DNA from: an uncultured beta proteobacterium
GTDB lineage: Bacteria > Pseudomonadota > Gammaproteobacteria > Burkholderiales > Burkholderiaceae_C
Reading direction: 5' to 3'
DNA length: 7,503 bases
NCBI GenBank assembly: GCA_903920405.1
Contig: CAIXMC010000037.1
Location: 1 to 7,503 of the forward strand
The notes beneath the pieces were generated by a model. It saw only the letters and a program-made list of their open reading frames with translations, made no database searches and was not told where the DNA came from. Position 1 is the first letter of the stretch. Each line of letters begins with the position of its first letter. The position numbers and the translations under genes were made by a program. Positions 1-5,674 of this stretch are shown here, piece by piece.

Positions 1-287
1 AAAGAGCGAATCTGCACCTGATCAATTTCAAGCGTGTCTGTGTCTGGGTAATGACGTGCCTCACCACCCATGACTTCACTTTGAAGGCGACCATGGGCTG
101 CATAGGTTCTCAGGGAAAACTGGCGCATGAAATAATCATTTTCATGCAGTAGTGTGACTACGACCTCTGGTACGGTGATGACGGGTGTCATTCGCGCCAG
201 CCAATACGTTGCCATGGCCAGCACACCCATCAAAAACGCAGGCAAATACAAGGTAAACCGATCCCATAGCCTGCAAGACAAGGTCAC
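1..287 (-). CDS. lptC: LPS export protein LptC, N-terminal part (runs off left edge)
   Basis: LptC is the bitopic inner-membrane member of the Lpt bridge; it takes LPS from the LptBFG extractor and passes it to LptA in the periplasm. Only the first 95 codons are here. The translation has a short cytoplasmic start, then one membrane segment at about residues 11-31 (FTLYLPAFLMGVLAMATYWLA), followed by a soluble stretch containing HENDYFMRQFSLRTY, the usual start of the LptC periplasmic beta fold. The start chosen is GTG at 287-285. It overlaps the kdsC stop (GTGA) and has a GAGG ribosome-binding sequence seven bases upstream, so translation is probably coupled to kdsC. The kdsC-lptC order is the usual one, and lptA and lptB would be expected further left. 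Identification rests on membrane topology, the motif and context; the C-terminal half cannot be inspected. Confidence 0.88.
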   Translation of the reverse strand, partial: MTLSCRLWDRFTLYLPAFLMGVLAMATYWLARMTPVITVPEVVVTLLHENDYFMRQFSLRTYAAHGRLQSEVMGGEARHYPDTDTLEIDQVQIRS

Positions 288-829
288 TCTTGTGCCTCAT
301 GCAGCAGTTGAGCGTAGCAACCACTGGCAACGAGCAACACATCACAACATTCGCGCACAGCACCTGCACCGCCCGGCCGTTGGGTGATGAAATCAGCCAC
401 GGCAATGACCTCTGGGTGTGCATTGGCCGGTGCACAGACGAATGCGCTGCGCTTCATCACGGGCAAATCAGGCCAGTCGTCACCCATTGCGGCAGTTTGC
501 GACCAATCCAGCCCCAAAGACTGCATGATGGCCTCTGCGGCTGGCCGTTTAATGGTTGTACCGTAATGAACGTGTTGAATTCCTAATTCTGACAATCGAA
601 CGCGCAAGGCTTGAGAGTCTCGTCCGGTAATGACGGCGGGTGTCATGCCTGCGCGCAAAAGCAGCTTGATGCCATATCCGTCAAGAGAATGAAATCGTTT
701 GAAGGTCTCACCGGCCTCCGAAATATACACACCGCCGTCAGTCAAAACACCATCGACATCAAAAATAACCAGCTTGATGCCCTGTGCCTTGAGCAGTAAC
801 TCAGGGGGAAATGTCAGGATAGGGTTCAT
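284..829 (-). CDS. kdsC: 3-deoxy-D-manno-octulosonate 8-phosphate (Kdo8P) phosphatase KdsC
   Basis: KdsC removes phosphate from Kdo 8-phosphate to give free Kdo, the sugar that links lipid A to the LPS core; it acts in the cytosol. It is a small C0-type HAD phosphatase of 181 residues, close to the roughly 188 of E. coli. HAD motif I is FDVDGVLTDG (nucleophile D24, acid/base D26), motif II is ITGR (T68), motif III lysine is probably K94, and motif IV is MGDDWPD (115-121, metal-binding D117/D118). The C-terminal RPGGAGAVRE stretch is typical of KdsC. A longer open frame reaches 877, but ATG 829-827 is chosen because it has AAGG seven bases upstream, fits the family length and overlaps the kdsD stop by one base (TGATG). 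All catalytic residues appear intact. Confidence 0.95.
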   Translation of the reverse strand: MNPILTFPPELLLKAQGIKLVIFDVDGVLTDGGVYISEAGETFKRFHSLDGYGIKLLLRAGMTPAVITGRDSQALRVRLSELGIQHVHYGTTIKRPAAEAIMQSLGLDWSQTAAMGDDWPDLPVMKRSAFVCAPANAHPEVIAVADFITQRPGGAGAVRECCDVLLVASGCYAQLLHEAQE

Positions 830-1815
830 CAGATCACCTTGGCGCGCATCAAATCGTTGCTGTTGAGCGCACCACAAAACTGGCCATCATCATTGACCAC
901 CAACACACTGGTGATACAGCGCTGCTCCATCAGATCAACCGCCTCAACAGCCAGAGCATCGGGACTGATGGACCAGGGTGCGGGGTGCATGACCTGCTCT
1001 GCCGTACAGGCTCGCAAATCAACTCCTTTTTCAATCAGACGGCGCAAATCACCATCGGTAAAAATGCCCAGGACTCGGTCGTGCTCGTCGAGCACAGCAC
1101 TCATGCCCAGGCCTTTGGCGCTCATTTCCTGCATCAATTGGCTAAAGGTGGCGTTCAGCCCCACATGGGGAATGGCATGACCGCTGCGCATGACATCACG
1201 TACATGGGTCAATAATTTGCGCCCCAAAGCACCTCCTGGATGGGAACGGGCAAAGTCGTCTGCCTGAAAACCTCGCGCGTCGAGCAGCGCCACAGCGAGT
1301 GCATCGCCCAGGGCCATTTGTGCTGTGGTGCTGGCTGTCGGGGCTAAATTGAGGGGGCAGGCTTCTTTTTCAACGCTGCTGTCCATAAAAAAATCACTGT
1401 GATGCGCCAAGATGGAATCTGGCTTGGCGCTCATGGCAATCAATGGCACGCCCAGTCGCTTGAGCATGGGCAACAGGGTGGTGATTTCTTCAGACTCTCC
1501 ACTGTTGGAAATGGCCAAAACTGCATCTTGTGGCTGGATCATTCCCAAGTCGCCGTGGCTGGCTTCAGCAGGATGAACGAACATGGACGGTGTTCCGGTC
1601 GAGGCCAACGTGGCCACAATTTTGCGGCCAATATGACCGCTTTTGCCCATCCCCATCACGACCACACGCCCCTGGAGGGACAGAATCAACTGAACAACGT
1701 GCGCGAAGGTTTCACCCACATGCTGCTTGAGGTGCAGCACAGCGGCAGCCTCAATGTCCAGAGCTTGGTGTGCCAGCGCAATGGCGCGTGAGGCATCAAA
1801 ATGAGTCACCAACAT
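829..1815 (-). CDS. kdsD: D-arabinose 5-phosphate isomerase KdsD (SIS + two CBS domains)
   Basis: KdsD interconverts ribulose 5-phosphate and arabinose 5-phosphate, the first committed step towards Kdo. The 328-residue protein equals the E. coli length. An N-terminal SIS domain (about 30-200) carries GMGKSGHIG (55-63, with K58), HPAEASHGDLG (81-91), SNSGES (103-108), KEACPLNLAPT (150-160) and SHPGGALGRKL (191-201, with H192). Two CBS domains follow (about 205-262 and 270-328), ending NSNDLMRAKVI. The start is uncertain. ATG at 1815 gives the family length but lacks a clear ribosome-binding site; TTG at 1842 would add nine residues and leave only three bases after ybaB, also without a good site. 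Translation may therefore depend on coupling to ybaB. Its pairing with kdsC and lptC is typical; having ybaB directly upstream is less usual. Confidence 0.95.
   Translation of the reverse strand: MLVTHFDASRAIALAHQALDIEAAAVLHLKQHVGETFAHVVQLILSLQGRVVVMGMGKSGHIGRKIVATLASTGTPSMFVHPAEASHGDLGMIQPQDAVLAISNSGESEEITTLLPMLKRLGVPLIAMSAKPDSILAHHSDFFMDSSVEKEACPLNLAPTASTTAQMALGDALAVALLDARGFQADDFARSHPGGALGRKLLTHVRDVMRSGHAIPHVGLNATFSQLMQEMSAKGLGMSAVLDEHDRVLGIFTDGDLRRLIEKGVDLRACTAEQVMHPAPWSISPDALAVEAVDLMEQRCITSVLVVNDDGQFCGALNSNDLMRAKVI
837..840 (-). promoter_or_regulatory. Ribosome-binding site of kdsC
   Basis: On the minus strand AAGG (within AAGGTGATC) lies seven bases before the ATG at 829. It sits inside the last codons of kdsD and decides the kdsC start against the longer in-frame extension to 877. 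Confidence 0.6.
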
Positions 1816-1845
1816 GTGGCGGTGATGTGGCAGTGAATGCAAAAG

Positions 1846-2178
1846 TTAAAACGGCAGTTTCATGCCGCCGGGCAGCCCTGGCATGCCGGCGGTAATTTTG
1901 CTCATTTTTTCAGTAGATGTGTCTTCGGCCTTGCGTACTGCTGCATTGAAAGCTGCGGCAACGAGGTCTTCCAGCATGTCCTTGTCATCCGAGAGCAAAG
2001 AAGGGGCAATGGTGACACGGCGTACATCGTACTTGCAGCTCATAATCACTTTAACGAGGCCTGCGCCAGATTCTCCAGTGACTTCAATATTGCCCAGATC
2101 GTTCTGGGCTTTTTTCATGTTGTCCTGCATGGCCTGTGCCTGTTTCATCATGCCGGCGAGTTGTCCTTTGTTGAACAT
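1846..2178 (-). CDS. ybaB: YbaB/EbfC family nucleoid-associated DNA-binding protein
   Basis: Proteins of this family form small dimers that bind DNA and are found with the nucleoid; E. coli YbaB and Borrelia EbfC are the known examples, and the family is linked to recombination and repair mainly by its gene neighbourhood. This one has 110 residues, like the E. coli protein at about 109. It begins [18 protein letters not shown], an N-terminal helix typical of the family. The middle contains [18 protein letters not shown], the conserved strand region, then a helix with [17 protein letters not shown]. The end is [12 protein letters not shown], the usual glycine- and proline-rich tail. ATG at 2178 has AAGGA five bases upstream (2184-2188). 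It lies 27 bases after dnaX, the normal neighbour; recR, commonly the next gene, is absent and kdsD follows instead. Confidence 0.95.
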   Translation of the reverse strand: MFNKGQLAGMMKQAQAMQDNMKKAQNDLGNIEVTGESGAGLVKVIMSCKYDVRRVTIAPSLLSDDKDMLEDLVAAAFNAAVRKAEDTSTEKMSKITAGMPGLPGGMKLPF

Positions 2179-2205
2179 GGGAATCCTTGGTTGGTTTTGA
2201 AAAGT

Positions 2206-4014
2206 TTATAACGATTTGATACTGCCTGGGACGATTTTCGCCCCAAACTCGCGCATCAGGGATTGCACAAAAGGGTCGGCTGAAACGATTTTTTCAGCCA
2301 GTGACTGGATCTGAACTGCTGCTGCGGCATTGCGTTTGGCCGGACTGTCAAGAACGCGCCCCACTTCAACGACCAGACGCACCGAGAAGCCCGCACCCGC
2401 CAAGGCAGTAGCCAGGCGATCACGGCTGCCGCTTTGGTTCAGAGATTCGCGATCAACGCGAAGCAGCCATTGGTCGGTGTCACGTGCTACCAATTGCGAT
2501 TGCAGCGCCAGTTCACGCGCCATGGCGTTGATGGATTCTGAAGCAATAAGCTGCCCTACGGTGGCATGCCAGAAATCTCCATCTGCGCTGGGTTCAAGAG
2601 TGGGCGTGTCGTTTGTGGGGATGTCTCGTACCGACGTGGCGGGTACACGCACCTTCAGTGCTTTAAGTTGAGTAGCTACAGGCGCTTGTTCAGCGGGCGC
2701 TACAGCCTGTTTTGATGCAGACAATTCTTCACGATTCATGCCGACCACACGCAAATGCCGACCTGCCGCACGATGTTGATTAACTGTATTTTCAGTAGCA
2801 CCCTGTGCTTTATTCACGGGCGTTAGAGCCTTGCTTGGCTCTAGGGATTGAACCGGTTCAGCGGTCGCAGTGCCTGTTTTCAGTGTTTTTTTTTCAGCCA
2901 CTGCGCCACTGGCGGGTTTGAACGCCAACAGACGCAACAACACCATGGTCAATGCAGCGTATTCGTCAGGGGCCAAGCCCAAGTCAGCACGACCATGCAG
3001 GCAAATGCTGTAGAGCAATTGGGTTTCATCGGCAGGCATAAGCGCCGCCAGTCGTGCCAATTCGGCCAGATCGGGGTCGGTGTCATCGGTTTGTGCGGCA
3101 TCGGGTACCATTTGCAGCACGGCCATACGCTGCAACACGCCACTCATTTCTTCAAGCGTTGATGCTGCACTCAATCCATTCAAACGCAGCGTTTCGGACG
3201 TTTCAACCACTGTTTTGCCATCGCCCCTAGCCAGTGCATCGAGCAGTCCAAACACATAAGAGCGATCGACACTGCCAAGCATTTGACGCACCAGCATCTC
3301 TTGCAACACACCCGATCCAAACGCAATGGCCTGATCGGTCAAACTCAAGGCATCGCGCATAGAGCCATGTGCCGCACGCGCCAAGAGTTTGAGGGAAGGC
3401 TGGTCTGCCTGCACCTGTTCGGTCAGCAAAACACGTTGCAGGTGTTCACGAATGGTTTCGGGGGCCATGGGGCGCAGGTTGAACTGCAAACACCGTGAAA
3501 GCACTGTCACAGGCACTTTTTGGGGGTCGGTGGTGGCTAGGACAAATTTAAGATATTCGGGAGGTTCTTCGAGTGTTTTCAACATGGCATTGAACGCCGT
3601 GTTGGTCAGCATGTGAACTTCGTCAATCATGAACACCTTGAAGCGCCCCTGCACAGGCTTATAAACCGCCTGTTCCAAAAGGGACTGAACTTCATCCACT
3701 CCTCGATTGGAAGCAGCGTCAAGTTCGGTGTAATCGACAAACCGACCGCTGTCAATGTCCAGGCACGCCCGACAAGCCCCACACGGGGTAGCAGTGATGG
3801 TGCCTTGACCATCAGCCCCCTGACAATTGAGCGACTTGGCCAAAATGCGCGACACCGTGGTTTTACCCACCCCGCGCGTGCCGGTAAACATATAGGCATG
3901 GTGCAAGCGCTGCGTGGTCAGGGCATTGGTGAGTGCCTGAACCACATGGTCTTGCCCCACCATTTCAGAAAAATTGCGTGGACGGTATTTGCGGGCGAGT
4001 ACAAAATAGGACAT
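2206..4014 (-). CDS. dnaX: DNA polymerase III clamp-loader subunits tau/gamma
   Basis: DnaX is the motor subunit of the clamp loader that opens and loads the beta ring; full-length tau also ties the loader to the polymerase and to DnaB helicase. The 602-residue protein shows Walker A GTRGVGKT (45-52), a four-cysteine zinc site (C64, C78, C81, C84), Walker B VFMIDE (127-132), the SRC motif (173-175) and a collar region ending near residue 365 (LLRLLAF). A low-complexity linker runs to about 478 and a tau-type C-terminal domain occupies about 479-602. ATG at 4014 is chosen because MSYFVLARKYRP matches the family start; the open frame extends upstream only from a GTG at 4056 inside xseA. No good ribosome-binding site is visible, and the xseA stop lies only 10 bases upstream, so coupling is likely. 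The linker begins with a nine-A slippery run. Confidence 0.97.
   Translation of the reverse strand: MSYFVLARKYRPRNFSEMVGQDHVVQALTNALTTQRLHHAYMFTGTRGVGKTTVSRILAKSLNCQGADGQGTITATPCGACRACLDIDSGRFVDYTELDAASNRGVDEVQSLLEQAVYKPVQGRFKVFMIDEVHMLTNTAFNAMLKTLEEPPEYLKFVLATTDPQKVPVTVLSRCLQFNLRPMAPETIREHLQRVLLTEQVQADQPSLKLLARAAHGSMRDALSLTDQAIAFGSGVLQEMLVRQMLGSVDRSYVFGLLDALARGDGKTVVETSETLRLNGLSAASTLEEMSGVLQRMAVLQMVPDAAQTDDTDPDLAELARLAALMPADETQLLYSICLHGRADLGLAPDEYAALTMVLLRLLAFKPASGAVAEKKTLKTGTATAEPVQSLEPSKALTPVNKAQGATENTVNQHRAAGRHLRVVGMNREELSASKQAVAPAEQAPVATQLKALKVRVPATSVRDIPTNDTPTLEPSADGDFWHATVGQLIASESINAMARELALQSQLVARDTDQWLLRVDRESLNQSGSRDRLATALAGAGFSVRLVVEVGRVLDSPAKRNAAAAVQIQSLAEKIVSADPFVQSLMREFGAKIVPGSIKSL
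2824..2843 (-). repeat. Perfect 7-bp inverted repeat in the dnaX linker
   Basis: TAGAGCC and GGCTCTA flank a six-base loop, so the dnaX mRNA could fold a hairpin starting about 42 bases after the A9 run. The hairpin that stimulates E. coli dnaX frameshifting sits much closer to its slip site, so a stimulatory role here is doubtful. Confidence 0.4.
2886..2894 (-). other. Candidate slippery A9 site in dnaX (tau/gamma switch)
   Basis: The minus strand reads GAA AAA AAA ACA at codons 374-377, giving nine consecutive A and a perfect A AAA AAA heptamer in the coding frame. The position is about ten residues past the end of the clamp-loader core. A minus-one shift adds nine new residues and stops at TGA 2860-2858, giving about 385 residues; a plus-one shift stops at TGA 2882-2880 after one codon. 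Either product would be gamma-like. CAGTG (2899-2903) and CACTG (2881-2885) flank the run and could pair, leaving it in the loop. In E. coli dnaX, ribosomal frameshifting makes gamma; in Thermus an A9 run does so by transcript slippage. Function here is inferred. Confidence 0.6.
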
Positions 4015-4024
4015 GGCGCAGATT

Positions 4025-5407
4025 CTACGGGCATGATGGGCTTCCACTTGGACCACTCCATGATGATGAACTATTTACAGTCATATCTACCGTTCCATCC
4101 CCCAAAGTAGCAGTGAGTACCTGACCTGTGTGGGTTTGCAGGCAGCTTGACACCGTGTGGCCCTGTGCATCGCTCAGCCAGGCGTAACCACGCGCCAGCA
4201 CCAGGCTGGGGTCAAGCAAACTCAAACGCAAGGCGGCGCGGTCTAGTCGCTGCTTGTGAATCTGCACTCCGGCGTTCAAAGCCAGTGGTAATTGGTCGGC
4301 GATACGACGCAGGCGCTGTGCCTGCGCCTGTAATGCGTGTGTGCAGGATGTCTGCAAGGCCTTCGCACTGACGGCCAAACGCATGCGCTGGACCATCAAA
4401 CGATGCGATGGCCTCCCCAAACGTTGCGCTACGTCATCCAGACGCTGTGCGTGCCGCTGCAATTGCCTCTCGATAGCGACTGTGATGTGCCGCTCAGCCA
4501 GAGCCAGCAGGTCAAGTTCGTTCTGCCGTGGTGATGCTGCTGCAAGTTCGGCAGCGGCAGTGGGTGTGGGCGCTCGCACATCGGCCACAAAATCGGCGAT
4601 GGTGAAATCAGTTTCGTGTCCTACCCCGCTCACAATGGGCACTGGACTTTGGGCAATGACTCGCGCCAAGGCTTCATCGTTAAACGCCCACAGGTCTTCC
4701 AGCGAGCCACCACCACGAACCAGCAAGATCACATCAATGGGCGCATGATGGGTTTTAGTGCGACGTGACTTGGGCATCAAATCTGCCTCTAGCGCTACTC
4801 CTGTCTGCGTAAGTAGATATAACTTTAATAGCGCATCGACCAGTTCACACGGGGCGCTGTTGCCTTGTACCGATGCTGCTGCCAACAACACCGGAATGTG
4901 GGGAACTCGCCTTTGCAGCACACTGACCACATCGTGCAAGGCAGCAGCTCCCAATGAGGTCACCACCCCAATGGCACGAGGCCGCTTTGGCAAGGGGCGT
5001 TTGCGTGCTGCATCCAACAAACCCTGAGCTTCCAGGCGTGCCTTGCGCTGCAAAAACTCATCGAACAAATGACCCTGACCGCAGCGACACAGACTATCAA
5101 CAATCAACTGCAAATCCCCACGCGGCTCATATACACCTAGACGGCCACGGACTTCAACCAATTCACCGTCTCGCGGCACAACCGTCATCAAAACGGCTGC
5201 ACGTTTGAACATGGCACAGCGCAATTGACCACTGGCATCTTTGAGTGAAAAATAACAGTGACCACTGGTAGCCCGAGAAAAACCGCTCAGCTCTCCACGT
5301 ACTACCACAGGGTTAAAACGTGCTTGCAAGGCATCTGCAACGGCACGGCACAGTGCGCCTACAGACCACACAAAGCCGTCCAGAATGGGGGTGAAGTCAT
5401 CCGACAT
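4025..5407 (-). CDS. xseA: Exodeoxyribonuclease VII large subunit
   Basis: XseA is the catalytic subunit of exonuclease VII, which, with several copies of small XseB, degrades single-stranded DNA from both ends into short oligonucleotides. The 460 residues match the family (E. coli about 456). The N-terminal OB fold spans about 10-105 with VVVRGELSGFSRATSGHCYFS. The catalytic region contains GVVTSLGAAALHDV (147-160), RGGGSLEDLWAFNDE (231-245) and GVGHETDFTIADF (261-273), then VRAPTPTAAAE. A basic helical segment follows (about 295-395), and LDPSLVLARGYAWL opens the C-terminal cap. A stretch of about 25 residues before the RGGG motif (about 198-223) looks longer than usual. ATG 5407 is preferred over GTG 5422 because GGAAGAG lies six bases before it. 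It is probably the first gene of the leftward operon; xseB is not in the window. Confidence 0.96.
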   Translation of the reverse strand: MSDDFTPILDGFVWSVGALCRAVADALQARFNPVVVRGELSGFSRATSGHCYFSLKDASGQLRCAMFKRAAVLMTVVPRDGELVEVRGRLGVYEPRGDLQLIVDSLCRCGQGHLFDEFLQRKARLEAQGLLDAARKRPLPKRPRAIGVVTSLGAAALHDVVSVLQRRVPHIPVLLAAASVQGNSAPCELVDALLKLYLLTQTGVALEADLMPKSRRTKTHHAPIDVILLVRGGGSLEDLWAFNDEALARVIAQSPVPIVSGVGHETDFTIADFVADVRAPTPTAAAELAAASPRQNELDLLALAERHITVAIERQLQRHAQRLDDVAQRLGRPSHRLMVQRMRLAVSAKALQTSCTHALQAQAQRLRRIADQLPLALNAGVQIHKQRLDRAALRLSLLDPSLVLARGYAWLSDAQGHTVSSCLQTHTGQVLTATLGDGTVDMTVNSSSSWSGPSGSPSCP

Positions 5408-5413
5408 CACTGA

Positions 5414-5420
5414 CTCTTCC
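5414..5420 (-). promoter_or_regulatory. Ribosome-binding site of xseA
   Basis: GGAAGAG on the minus strand, six bases before ATG 5407. It overlaps the upstream in-frame GTG at 5422 and therefore favours the shorter protein. Confidence 0.6.
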
Positions 5421-5456
5421 ACAATTTTCAGGTGACGTCCAAACAGTCAATAGCAT

Positions 5457-5485
5457 AGCATAGAATCTCGCGTTATGGTTGTAAA
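5457..5485 (-). promoter_or_regulatory. Candidate sigma70-type promoter of the xseA operon
   Basis: On the minus strand, TTTACA (5480-5485, five of six to the -35 consensus) is followed after 17 bases by TATGCT (5457-5462, four of six to the -10 consensus). The predicted transcript would start near 5450, about 43 bases before the xseA ATG. A short TAGCA tandem repeat on the plus strand (5451-5463) overlaps the -10 and creates a second, shifted TATGCT-like copy. The boxes are seen; activity is inferred. Confidence 0.45.
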
Positions 5486-5507
5486 CAATTGATTTAATTA
5501 GTTTAAT
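5479..5507 (+). promoter_or_regulatory. Candidate divergent promoter for the ATPase-nuclease gene
   Basis: TTGTAA (5479-5484, four of six) and TTTAAT (5502-5507, five of six) are 17 bases apart in the AT-rich spacer. The -35 overlaps the -35 of the leftward promoter, so the two would compete for RNA polymerase. The leader to ATG 5675 would be about 160 bases and would contain the direct repeat TGTCAT (5520-5525 and 5531-5536, 11-base period) and the DnaA boxes. AT-rich DNA yields such matches easily, so confidence is low. Confidence 0.3.
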
Positions 5508-5577
5508 AGATACATATTTTGTCATCGAAATGTCATAAGCCTTATCTGGCACGGTTTTAGATGGGTTATCAAGGGGG

Positions 5578-5598
5578 TTGTCCACAAAGTTATCCACA
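5578..5598 (+). promoter_or_regulatory. Pair of DnaA-box-like sequences
   Basis: TTATCCACA at 5590-5598 is a perfect match to the consensus DnaA box. TTGTCCACA at 5578-5586 differs at one base, is in the same orientation and starts 12 bases earlier. About 60 to 100 bases upstream lies a strongly AT-rich stretch (about 5478-5520). I found no further good boxes in the spacer, and dnaA and dnaN are not in the window, so this is not called an origin. It could be a DnaA-responsive control site for the rightward gene or a DnaA-titrating site. Confidence 0.5.
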
Positions 5599-5674
5599 GA
5601 TGGTGTACAAACGGGTGCGATTCAAAGTGATGGTTGAGCATATCCCAAGGGTGCGTACACGCTACCATTGCACC

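Noticed and set aside
829..877. Longer KdsC starting at 877
   Set aside because: It would overlap kdsD by about 49 bases and exceed the family length; ATG 829 has a good ribosome-binding site.
3613..4110. Plus-strand open frame opposite the dnaX start
   Set aside because: It lies antisense to the strongly conserved DnaX ATPase domain and shows no domain features.
5478..5600. A chromosomal or plasmid replication origin
   Set aside because: Only two DnaA boxes, no array of iterons, and no dnaA, dnaN, gidA or rep gene nearby; kept as DnaA boxes only.
5561..5674. 38-codon N-terminal extension of the ATPase-nuclease
   Set aside because: It begins right after an in-frame TAG, has no ribosome-binding site, contains the DnaA boxes, and the family's FFNTAGP opening directly follows ATG 5675.
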